In this document: positions 1-9,060 of the stretch, piece by piece
Numbering within the stretch: the stretch's first letter is position 1
Layout: each line of letters starts with the position of its first letter
DNA from: Beroe ovata
Taxonomy: Eukaryota; Ctenophora; Nuda; Beroida; Beroidae
Direction of reading: 5' to 3'
Assembly: GCA_946803715.1 (NCBI GenBank)
Contig: CAMPET010000145.1
Span: forward strand, 121,044-155,685
Length of the DNA stretch: 34,642 nucleotides
Translations under genes and position numbers: made by a program
Notes under the pieces: generated by a model
What the model was told of the DNA's origin: nothing
What the model saw: only the letters and a program-made list of their open reading frames with translations
Databases searched by the model: none

Positions 1-31
<31 letters not shown>

Positions 32-165
32 TGTGTGGGTGCGTTTGTGAGGGTGCGTTTGTGTGGGTGCGTTTGTGAGGGTGCGTTTGTGAGGGTGACT
101 GTTTGTGTTTGTATGTGTGTTTGTGTCTGTGTCTGTGTGTGTTTGTGTCACTGTATGTCAATGTG
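1..165. repeat. (GT)n microsatellite grading into a degenerate GT-rich minisatellite
   Basis: The first 25 or so bases are pure GT. They are followed by degenerate units such as GTGAGGGTGCGTTT, repeated several times to about position 165. The open frame through it is low-complexity and not a gene. The window starts inside the repeat, which suggests the contig was broken there. Confidence 0.95.
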
Positions 166-717
166 TCATTATCAATGCTCGCGGTGGTAACCAATAGAAA
201 CAATGAGTTGGTTATTTTAACAAGATAGAAAAGTAGTACAAACTCTTAGTCCAAATACTTGAATCTTGGCCATGCCCCCAATCAATAGTTTAGTGCTCTG
301 CACTATAGCAGTACTTACTCTAATAACCACTACTACTCATCACTCTACTATGTATTAGCATGAGCATTATATACATGATTTGGGTACGGAATACCCAACT
401 TCTACCCAATGTCGGGAATTCCGTTTCCCGCTATCTTCACGGCTACGATCTCACAATGATACCCTCCTCAGTACTAGAGTTCGGTGAAACAACCGTCAAT
501 GTCCCTAACTCGGATACTTGGGGCATCCTACTGAATTTCGTGCCACTACTGCCGCAGCTGGATGCTTCTGAAGAAGACACAGAGATGTCTTTCTTTTGTT
601 TGAGATATTTCTTCATCCAAAACATCTGAAAATGAAAGCCAAATGTCAATATGATTGAACGTTATACATTTTGCAAGAAGAGAGATCTTTGTCAATAGAT
701 CCTGTTCGGCACCCTAT
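166..717. other. 3' flank of the fusogen gene, no clear gene
   Basis: This is AT-rich sequence with short unconvincing frames on both strands. The one stretch that may be expressed is the possible extra minus-strand exon at 443-636, listed separately. Confidence 0.5.
443..636 (-). other. possible alternative 3' exon of the fusogen gene
   Basis: On the minus strand a strong pyrimidine tract and acceptor (CTTTCATTTTCAG, ending near 637) precede an open frame that stops at 443. In phase 0 it reads as a lysine-rich start (MFWMKKYLKQKK) followed by a serine-rich stretch, which would suit a cytoplasmic tail. No good phase-0 donor was found in the preceding coding exon after its membrane segment. 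A phase-1 donor near the end of that exon would instead give a 25-residue tail. The exon is therefore only a candidate for alternative splicing and could be chance. Confidence 0.25.
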
Positions 718-721
718 TTAT
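716..721 (-). terminator. AATAAA polyadenylation signal overlapping the fusogen stop
   Basis: On the minus strand the last codons read ATT CAA TAA followed by ATAGGG. The hexamer AATAAA therefore includes the stop codon. It is the nearest canonical poly(A) signal, and if used it leaves almost no 3' UTR. Confidence 0.45.
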
Positions 722-3700
722 TGAATTGATAGAATACATGCCTCATTCTTCTTTTTAGACTTGCACTTGCAAAGGCCACAACACGTCAAGCACTGGTACA
801 AACACCCGAACATCTTGAGAAGCTTGGTCAGGATTCCTATCACTATGGCAACCAAGATGCACACCACGGTGATAATTACCCCCTCAACCCAGGAGGGTTT
901 ACCCCCCGTAAACCACTGAACGGGGTTGAGGTATTTTCCCCATGTTGAGAGGGAGAGAATGTCGTCGTGTTCTGCCCGTTCATACTCGATTTCGTCCTCA
1001 GGGACGGCAAATTTCGAGTTTTTGTCCTCCGTACAGATCACCTACAGAGGCAGGGGTTAGCCAGGAGGCTGATAAGGGGCTCCCCGGTTAGAAATCCTCG
1101 GTTAGTTAGTGCAATGGAACTGGGAGGTAAGGAGAAATCCTACAATGGGTCGTGTTTGGGTAGGAGAATTAACAGCTACCACTAGTCATGAGTCCTCATG
1201 AATGAGGATTAAGTCCTCATACAACGCAATCTCCCCCGACCTGTTTGCAAATCTCGCTCCTCTGATCTCCTCCCCGGGGCTTGACACAAACCTCCGCAAC
1301 CTTCCCTACCACATCTCCTCCTCCCACCGCAGCTGATGACGCCATCTTCCTATCTCGGCACACACTGCTGATCCTGATGTACCGCTGGTACTCAGGGGTG
1401 TGACGGGTAGGAATGTGGAGGGAAAAATGGTCGCCTTCCGAGTACAACTTCTGGAAAGAGGGTGATATTGGAAAAATAGCAAAATTTAAGGTCAATAATA
1501 ATGCTTGAAGTGGGTGATGGAAACATCTAATAAGATTAATGGTAATTGACTTCTCCGCCGACGCCACCTTTGCGCCCACAAAGTGCCCCCTTTTGGGGGC
1601 GATAAGGGGGCGTCGGTAGAGCAGTCAATGACCAGATTAAATCCTGCCGACAATACCTCGACTGTTCCATCGATGCTCCCTGAGGCACCAACAGCAGTCA
1701 GATTGAGGATGCGATTGGAAAACTTATCGAGCATGATGTGTCCCTCGAAATCAGCAATGTACGACTTGTCGTGGATGAAATCTATCTTACTCTTCTCGTT
1801 GAATGTAAGCTTCAAGTTGAGAAGTGGGGAGGTCCTGGGAGAGAGAGAGATGAGGGAGAAATGGAGAAGGATGGCCAGTTTCAATGAATTTTCCTGTCCT
1901 TGTCTTTTTTCAATTATAATTTGTGAAAGAGGATGTCTATTTGACCGACTTTAGTCAAACAGAGAATAGATGTAAACTGAGCTGTCTCTGTACTGACCAT
2001 TTCACTCCCACTTTGGTTCCCACTTTCACTCCCACTTTGCTGCAAGGATCATATCATACCTGTGATATGCGATGACTTGACGAGAAGTATCATTCCGAAC
2101 CGCTTTCTGTATCTTCCCGAACAGGTAAGTGTGGACTGTCTCAGCTTCAGATGGATATCTGTTGTAGTAGGAAGCAGCAAAATCTGTCGGGAGGAGGGGG
2201 GGTAGAGTCAAGACCGTATTAAAGAGAATGATCGGGTACGGAATAGTCTTGCCCTGAATTTCTGAAGTGAAGGTATTGCTAAAGGAATAATATTGCTCTG
2301 AACTTGTCTTTCATCAGAATCTTCAGGACACCAACACTACGACGGATATTGTTCTCGATTCTATACCCACTGACTTGTATCGAGCAAGTTTTCGCCACAG
2401 TTCTGTGTCAAAGCTGAGAATGCGTCTCCGACAATACTCTTCCTAATCGTTTCCACGCCGTCCTGGACTTTGTACCAGCCCAGTTTGTTCATGTCCCACT
2501 CGTTCAGTCTGCGGTGTCGGAAATGGTGTCAAAGATGCCGCGTGATACGTCATAAACTGGTGTCAGCGATAGATCATGAACGACTGGAGTCGATGAAATG
2601 TCAAAAACTGTTAGCGTTGGATCATGACCAGGTACCAATGTCAACGATACTGGTGTCAATGAAACTGGTGCAAATGGAATGTGGAAACAGCTGGTGTCAA
2701 CGAAACTGGTGTCAATGAAACGACATTGGTGTCAGTGAAACTGGTGTCAATGAAATGTCGAAACACCTGGTGTCAATGAAACTGGTGTCAATGTAACTGG
2801 TGTCAACTCACCCGTTAATCTGCACATTTGTCTTCAGTTCCCCTGAGTTTGTTCTCCCGAAATACCAGCCGGGAGGGAGCAGACTAGCCGTGCTGGAACT
2901 CACAATATTCATCGTAACTGTGGAGAGCAGGGAGTTGTGAGTCAATGATTAAGTTGCTTGTTTCAAGAAAAGATGGGGATCTTGGATGCGACAAATTCGT
3001 CAAATCACTGGCAACTTGGAAACTTTATCATATTACAAAAACAAACCATGCGTTCACACCAGCTATAATCAGCATACGCCACGCCAATCCCACTCTTCCA
3101 ACACACCAATCTCATCAGAGGTCACGCCACTATCCAAATCCACGTTGTACACCCTATCCTTGACCAAATGTTCGTTGGTTTTCATGTCGATTACGTTGAG
3201 TCGGAGTTGAGCTACTGTCACGGGACTGGCTATCTCAACAGCTCGATAAGTGTCGGCTGAAAATCTGAAATCCCAGGAGTAATTGTCATTGTCATTGTTC
3301 CAATTATGATAAATATAATCTTCTATTCACTGTTTGACATCAAATCGTATCGCGTATTGAGACCGGAAAACCAAGAAAACCTAGAAATTGTAGGGCTACA
3401 TGATAAAACCTGGTTATATCGAGGTTACAACAGCTCTGCCCTGAACCAGTGAACATGAGACACCCCTCGAGTGTCTGTCCGTCATCATACCAGTTAACAC
3501 ACGTGTCAGCATTCTTGTCATACCTGAGAACACGTGAGTGAACTGAATATCAGATTGTCAAACAGACCACACGGACACATAGACACAGACTGGTAAAGTT
3601 ATTCATAACGAGACGAACAAAGACACATGGAGGGACTCAAAGACACGAAACGAAAGGGAGAAACGAACATCAACTCACTTGTCACAGGAGTCAGTATCAG

Positions 3701-4189
3701 AGTCGCACTGGTTGCTGAAACCCGGGCAGTCACACCAACACGTGACTTCCGTCCCAGGGATTGCGAATTCGTACGTGTTTTTGTAGTTGTACACGTGTTT
3801 TAGAGTGTCGTACGTGATGGTGTAGAGTTCAGTTCGTTCCACCTCGACGCCGGGAATGTGTGTGGTGTAGTTGTAGGATCGTCTGCGGGGCAGACTTGAG
3901 AAAAGGCGGAAATTGGGGGTGAGAAAGAATGGGAAACGGTTGAGAAACTTGATAATCAAAGCACTTGGCAGTGACGGAAACTTTCACTTTTCACCAGCAC
4001 TCACTTGTAGCAGAGTGTCTCATCAAGACCAATATTACTGCTTATCACCGTCTTGACACTCCTGACACCCCCCTTATTTGTTTCGAGCTCCATTTCCCCG
4101 GTTAAGGACCCGGACGGCTGAGAACACAGGGTGGGTAGGTTGAAAGTGGTTGCGTTGTCGAGCAACACGGAGAACAGGATGAGAAACAT
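718..4189 (-). CDS. EFF-1/AFF-1-family (FF) cell-cell fusogen, 608 aa, 10 exons
   Basis: Exons (minus): 4189-4005, 3894-3679, 3523-3410, 3264-3107, 2917-2812, 2508-2375, 2261-2060, 1834-1657, 1450-1241, 1041-718. Every junction is GT-AG and keeps phase. The product is a type I membrane glycoprotein. It starts with a hydrophobic stretch (MFLILFSVLL), has a large cysteine-rich ectodomain and a membrane segment at about residues 555-574, and ends in a 34-residue Cys/Lys-rich tail. Motifs recalled from nematode EFF-1/AFF-1 occur in order: a WCDCPG cysteine cluster, CCNLDI, a TYRAVEIASPVT stretch, PPGWYFGRTNSG, LNEWDMNKLGWYK, DFEGHI, SGSIDGTVE, a C-x12-C pair at residues 485-498, and WGKYLNPVQWF before the membrane. 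Family members fuse somatic cells, acting from both membranes, and share the class II fold with HAP2. The exon 6/7 and 8/9 junctions are least certain. HAP2 was considered, but motif order and the juxtamembrane match favour FF. Confidence 0.88.
2540..2811. repeat. intronic minisatellite with GGTGTCAA core
   Basis: Most of fusogen intron 5 (2509-2811) is built from variants of a 15-bp unit, GAAACTGGTGTCAAT. Many copies are interrupted by short spacers such as ATGTCGAAACA. The repeat ends immediately beside the donor of exon 5. The same GGTGTCAA/TTGACACC core recurs in other introns and flanks of this window. Confidence 0.85.
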
Positions 4190-4372
4190 CTTATCCTGGG
4201 TTGCTGTAAACTATGAGAAATGGGGTGTTACAAATAGGGTCAACCGTTGGGTGAAAAACAACAATATGACAAGCTATTAAATCGTGAATCAATGGTAAAA
4301 GTAGGGATATAAACAAGGAAAAGACGCCACCTGTAAATTGATCCCGGAAAGCAGACAAGATAAACGGCACGT

Positions 4373-4445
4373 CACGTGTTGTTACCATGACAACCCACGT
4401 GCTGTAATCACACTTTAGTCCTAGCAACGAGCAACTAGTCACGTG
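4373..4445. promoter_or_regulatory. putative fusogen promoter: RFX X-box-like site and three CACGTG E-boxes
   Basis: GTTACCATGACAAC at 4381-4394 matches the symmetrical RFX X-box, with half sites GTTACC and GACAAC and a 2-base spacer. CACGTG palindromes lie at 4373-4378, 4396-4401 and 4440-4445. The cluster is about 190-260 bp upstream of the fusogen ATG at 4189 (minus). X-boxes at this kind of distance drive ciliary genes in animals; use of this one is inferred. Confidence 0.45.
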
Positions 4446-4950
4446 ACAGAACAATCTGGCGGATCATTTCGTCATATGACATCGATTTCGCACGTAGGAA
4501 TATCATGCCCGGCAATTGTTGCTAGCTCTCCAAAAGTCATGGTCTTTGCCTAAAAGTGGTTGTACGGGTGGTGAAAATGACAAAATTAGTTGCTGAGTTT
4601 ATTCCTAAAGTAATGCTACAAACATCTCGACAATTCGATATAATGATGATACCGATTGCATGCAAGCCTATTGAATCGACAAAATAGACTGGGCTGAGTT
4701 AGAAACACGGGAAAGGACGAGGGTAAAAGTTCATTATTTTGAGAATCTTTAATATCCATTCATTTTGCATTACTTATTCCTAAAATCAACAGTCTCTTGA
4801 ACAATCAAATCATTATCTGAAATCTACAAGTTAAACTATTTACATTTGCCTAGTGCTTATCAACAAATTCATAAAAACGAACACATCACAAAATCGGAAA
4901 TCGCAAGCTATTTCATTTTTCAAATCTCGGAAGTCTGATTGATCAAGAAC
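4446..4950. other. intergenic between the PG-rich gene 3' end and the fusogen promoter
   Basis: This is AT-rich with no supported frame on either strand. It should hold the 3' UTR of the minus-strand PG-rich gene, whose stop ends at 4951. Nothing else is recognised. Confidence 0.5.
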
Positions 4951-5360
4951 TCAGTTGCATATCTGAGTTATCTTGTGGACAGGCTTGGCAAAAGAGAAAG
5001 CGGGCATTCTTGGCTTTACTGCGGGCAGGTTCGGAGCATACATGCCTGGTCCTGGTATGTATTCTGCGGGAAACGGGTATTCAGAGTATAACCGTCTTAA
5101 ATTAGACCTTTCAATTCCTAGATCTAATAGTTGCCCACCCTTCTCATGGACCAATATCTTATCTAAAGTATAACTCACTGTTCTTTATCCAAGGGTCGTA
5201 CGAATAGTCCTTCCTAACCATGGTATAAGACGGTGTACTGTTGTAAGTCAGCCTTGTTGATTTTGTGACATCATAAGCGTTCGGGCTGGGATCCAAACCT
5301 ACTGAGAAATTCACAAGTTTTGAAATATCTTCAAGCTTTGGCACATGTGCGCGCCATGGC
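4951..5360 (-). CDS. sperm-tail PG-rich (SHIPPO-like) protein, 3' exons only
   Basis: Two exons are supported: about 5360-5179 and 5063-4951. The junction is phase 1, so A joins AA to give Lys. The product carries proline-glycine turns typical of SHIPPO/ODF3/STPG proteins: DPSPNAY, then TPSYTMV, then YIPGPGMYAPN followed by PRMPAFSFAKP at the C-terminus. These proteins are linked to axonemal and sperm-tail microtubules. The 5' boundary is uncertain. An acceptor (CTTGCAG) precedes 5360, and no in-frame ATG is convincing, so a small upstream exon is missing or lies further away. The exon abuts a GCGC-rich patch (5343-5465) that may be its promoter. It could also be the end of the PG-rich gene at 9061-12413, with the peptidase gene nested between. 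Confidence 0.7.
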
Positions 5361-5607
5361 CTGCAAGCCGCGCGCGCGACATTATTATCAAGGTGAGTGT
5401 TGAAATAAAAAGAGTAGATCAGCAAATATGTCCCGCGCGCGAAGCAAACCAAAATGTAGAGCGCGCTTTCGTTGCCACTTTGCGACACAGTAATGGAGGT
5501 TTCCGCACATTATTACAAGTTTATACGAATACGATCTTGCATAGATTCAGTCTTAAGAAATTGTGAAGATTGAGCAAATTAATCTTTACGGTTGTAGCTC
5601 AGTTATG

Positions 5608-5613
5608 TTTATT
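5608..5613 (-). terminator. AATAAA poly(A) signal of the carboxypeptidase-prolidase gene
   Basis: A canonical AATAAA on the minus strand lies about 75 nt after the stop codon at 5688. Confidence 0.5.
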
Positions 5614-5687
5614 GTTCTACATGGGCCATGGATTAATTGGGTCATGGAATAATTGGGTCATTGTTCATCGTTCATTGGCCCAGATCA

Positions 5688-8501
5688 CTAAACATCCTCC
5701 GCCAGGAAGCTCTCAATCTCCTCCACAGTTCTTGGCAGATCATGCGAGAGCAACTCCACTCCATCCTCAGTAACAGCAACAACATCCTCAATCCTCACTC
5801 CGCCCATCCCTCTAAACTCCTCAATCCTCGATTTGTTCAGGAACCTTGCTTTTGCCGGGTCTTCATATGCTGCCTCAATCAGGACATCTGGGAAATACAC
5901 GCCAGGCTCCACAGTGACGACCATACCCTTTTCCAGAACAACAAGAGATGAATTCCTCGTCCTAGCTACATCATGTACATCCAGCCCTATGTAATGTGTC
6001 AAGCCGTGCGGGTAGAAAATATCGTCAATCAGCGCCTCTTTCATTTCCTCCGCTGTCCCGTTCACCAGAAGCCCGCCCGCAATAAACTCCCGCAGGATTG
6101 TCAACTCGGAAATATCATTCATATCAGCCCACGTCATACCAGGTTTCATAGCGGCGATCACAGCTCTATTCGCTGCGAGGCACGTCTCGTAAACCAGTCT
6201 CTGATTATCGGTGAATTTCCCGTTAGCAGGCCAGGACACAGTGACATCGGTTGTGTAGCCAGCGTACTCGCCCCCCACATCAAACAGTAACATATCTCCA
6301 TCCTCCACCATCCGGTCATTGGGTTCACCAGCATGGCCATAATGCAGGACAGCCGTATTCTCGCCACTTGCACAAATACTAGTATAGCCGTTAAATCTCA
6401 TGCCACCTCGAGTGTATATGTAGTGTTTGAACGTCGATTCCCCCTCATATTCCATTCGTCCGGGCCTCATCATTTTCATCACTTCCCGGTGTGCTTCACA
6501 ACTCAACTGTGTAACGTATCGCATGATCTTCAACTCTTCTTCAGTTTTGATAGCCCTCAGTGCTGCCATTTCCAGGTAGAGAGTCGAGTCATCGACTGAG
6601 AAATTCTCAATTCCTGCAAAGAAAAGTGCGGGGAGATTCGCACCGCTGTAAATGTTTGAACCACTCATCGTAAGAAGGACAGGGGGATTCACTTCTGATG
6701 AAAGTGTGGTCGCCATTTCATCTACGTAGACCACACTATCAACCCCATATCGCTGCCGGAAATACTCGGGGGTTTTGAGGGGTCCCATCCACACAGCATA
6801 CGAATCCGGGAGTCGCGGCATGAATAGGTAACTCACACAACCAGACAAACTCACAGCTCCATAGAAATCTGCCTCCACAACCCCAAACAACCACATGAAA
6901 TAAGACTCCTGCTGGAATTCTGTATCTCTATCCGAATCGTACATAGTTTCCTGAGTCCCGCCCTGCAGGACCATAACAGCGTCAGAGTCGATACCTTTCC
7001 CCGCTAACCTCTCACAAAGCCTCCTCCGATTATCTTTAAACAGAGAGTTGGGGATTCTGAGTGTCCCTGGCCCGACTTGGTAATAATCAGGGATGTCCGG
7101 TTCATTTCGGTTATAGTACAAGGAATGGGTGATCAACGCCAGCAACCCATCCACATTTTCCTCCGCAGTTTCCCGGATTTGACTTGGCGGCAGCTCAAAC
7201 CCATAGGTCCCGTTATCTCGCAATTCCACAGTGTACGCATCAACCACGCCCAGTTCTAGATGGGCCCAGTCCGCGCTACTACCGCTGTGTGGATAGAGAG
7301 ATGCAGCCCGCTGAGCAGTGTACAATGTCCCGTGTCGACCCCGTATCGCGTCAACCACAGCACGACCAATTTGTTGATAGTGTGGTTGATGCTCGGTTAT
7401 TGTATCGGTTGTGTACCCCAGAGGGGTTAGGAATAACTGTGAGTAGCTGTGGTAGGAGACGTAGATTTTCAACAGATCCTTTCTACTCTCGAGGTAATTC
7501 TTCACGGCAGCGGTGTTATGTTGGTCGAATGGGGCACCACCAGGATAAACATTGCTGCAAGGATTAGAGCTAACCCCGGATGTTGCCCAGAAATCAGTTC
7601 CCCAGTTCCTATTCGGGTCGGTACCTAAACATTTCTCAGTGAAGCAGCCCCCGAACCAGTTGGTTTCGTTCTTGAAACATCCGGATGGTTTTCGTGTTTT
7701 ACGCCATAGCCGGTCGATTTGTGTGTGCTCACATCCATCTGGATTCAGACAGGGAGCGATAACAAATTGAAACATTTCCAACAGTTCCTCCACCTCCTTC
7801 TTCTTCTCCTCCTCTTCCAAACCCAGGAAAGTGTGGATGAAGTAGGTCACCGTTGCTGGGGAAACCCATTCCCGTGCATGTATCCCCCCGTCAATCCAAA
7901 TCATTGGTTTGGAATCGGAGCTCGAATCGGCAATGTTCTTCGTGATTCTCAGGGCTATGATCTTCCTCCCCTCGTAGGTATCTCCCGGCAAATCAAACAG
8001 TTCCACCATATCACTGTGATTAGCGGATAACGCTTCCAGATGATCATACAACACATCCAATTTGTGATATGTTTCAAAGTTGAAATGGCCTGGTTTAACT
8101 GCTGAATTGAGCAGGAGCAATTTCTCCTCCTTGATTGAGCTCCCTACATTGGAGTTCAGCACTGTGCTGCCGTCGAATATTCCAGAATCAGCGAGGGAAA
8201 ACTTGGGGTTTACTACGGTGTCAATGAACCCAGCGTGACCATCAGATAGGAGGTCGAGAACACCTTCAGCTTCTAATTTGAGGAGTGATTCCATAACTGA
8301 GGGTGATCGTAGGGGGACACGGAGGATCTGTGGGAGGAATTAGCCAATGAAAAACGAGAATAGATATCATGTGATCGGGTTATTGACCAATAGGAGTGAG
8401 CGGCTTACCTTGTAATTTTCATATGATTTGGTGGGGTACCTCACGGAATTTGTGTCCACCAGGGGCACTAACAAGAGAGGGAACACAAAAATTCGCCACA
8501 T
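5688..8501 (-). CDS. secreted M14 carboxypeptidase-M24B prolidase fusion, 910 aa
   Basis: Exon 1 (8501-8409) encodes a signal peptide (MWRIFVFPLLLVPLVDT). Exon 2 (8327-5688) is one uninterrupted frame. The phase-0 intron has GTAAGC and CACAG ends. Residues 32 to about 75 are the end of an M14A propeptide (ILRVPLRSP). The carboxypeptidase domain (about 105-435) has zinc ligands His181 and Glu184 (HAREW) and His324 (SYHSYSQ), catalytic Glu400 (VELRD), Arg in RLWRKTR, DPNRNW, and the Tyr of SLYPHSG. Residue 255 (bovine numbering) reads Ala, so a neutral A-type pocket is likely. After only a short linker a full prolidase follows (about 440-910): an AMP_N domain, then metal ligands Asp714, Asp725, His805, Glu838 and Glu878. 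Prolidase cleaves X-Pro dipeptides and is normally cytosolic, so secretion by this leader is unusual. The protein probably degrades peptides extracellularly or in a digestive vacuole. Confidence 0.95.
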
Positions 8502-9060
8502 TGCGATCAAATGAACAATCAACGCATGATCGATGGAGAACCCGTGTTGAAATTAGATTAGGGATGAGCCACTGATAAGAGAATGAAAACTGATTCCGTA
8601 ATTTGAGCGAGATCATCGACAATCCATGTGAGGGACCCGTGTTGTTACCTCCTTTCCTCATATACTCTCAGCTTTATCATGTTTTTATGATAATAAAATA
8701 TCGGTGAAACGAGGCTGTGGTATGAATTTTTGGGAGGAAGGGATCGCCATCAGCAATCGATACATCGTTCATTTATTTTCTAGCTCATTCTCTAGGCACA
8801 ATATTGTTATCATTCATCATTCATCACAATCATTTATATCCCTTCTCCATCATTACCCCCTGGCGTGCAGTCATCCACTCATCAAAATATGTGTGAAATA
8901 GTTATAAATAGCATCGATAACAGGCAATACGTGTGAGAAGTGCGCGCTTCCCACGGATTACACATTTATATCACGAAAACTTCACCGATTAGCACCGATT
9001 TTGCAATGAAAGTTCCCCGAAACATCGAAATCTCTCCCCCCCATCTCGAATTTCACTCAC
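8502..9060. other. upstream region of the peptidase gene and tail of the neighbouring PG-rich gene
   Basis: This should hold the peptidase promoter. The PG-rich gene upstream also needs a last exon here. A candidate acceptor (CATACCACAG) at about 8715 leads, in the required phase, to a 12-codon tail stopping near 8677; this is unproven. Nothing else is recognised. Confidence 0.35.

Noticed and set aside
718-4189. HAP2/GCS1 gamete fusogen
   Set aside because: First considered because of the architecture and Cys pattern, but the motif order and the LNPVQWF juxtamembrane stretch fit EFF-1/AFF-1 better.
9001-9060. CRISPR array or bacterial operon features anywhere in the window
   Set aside because: No regularly spaced repeats with unique spacers; the genes are intron-rich and animal.
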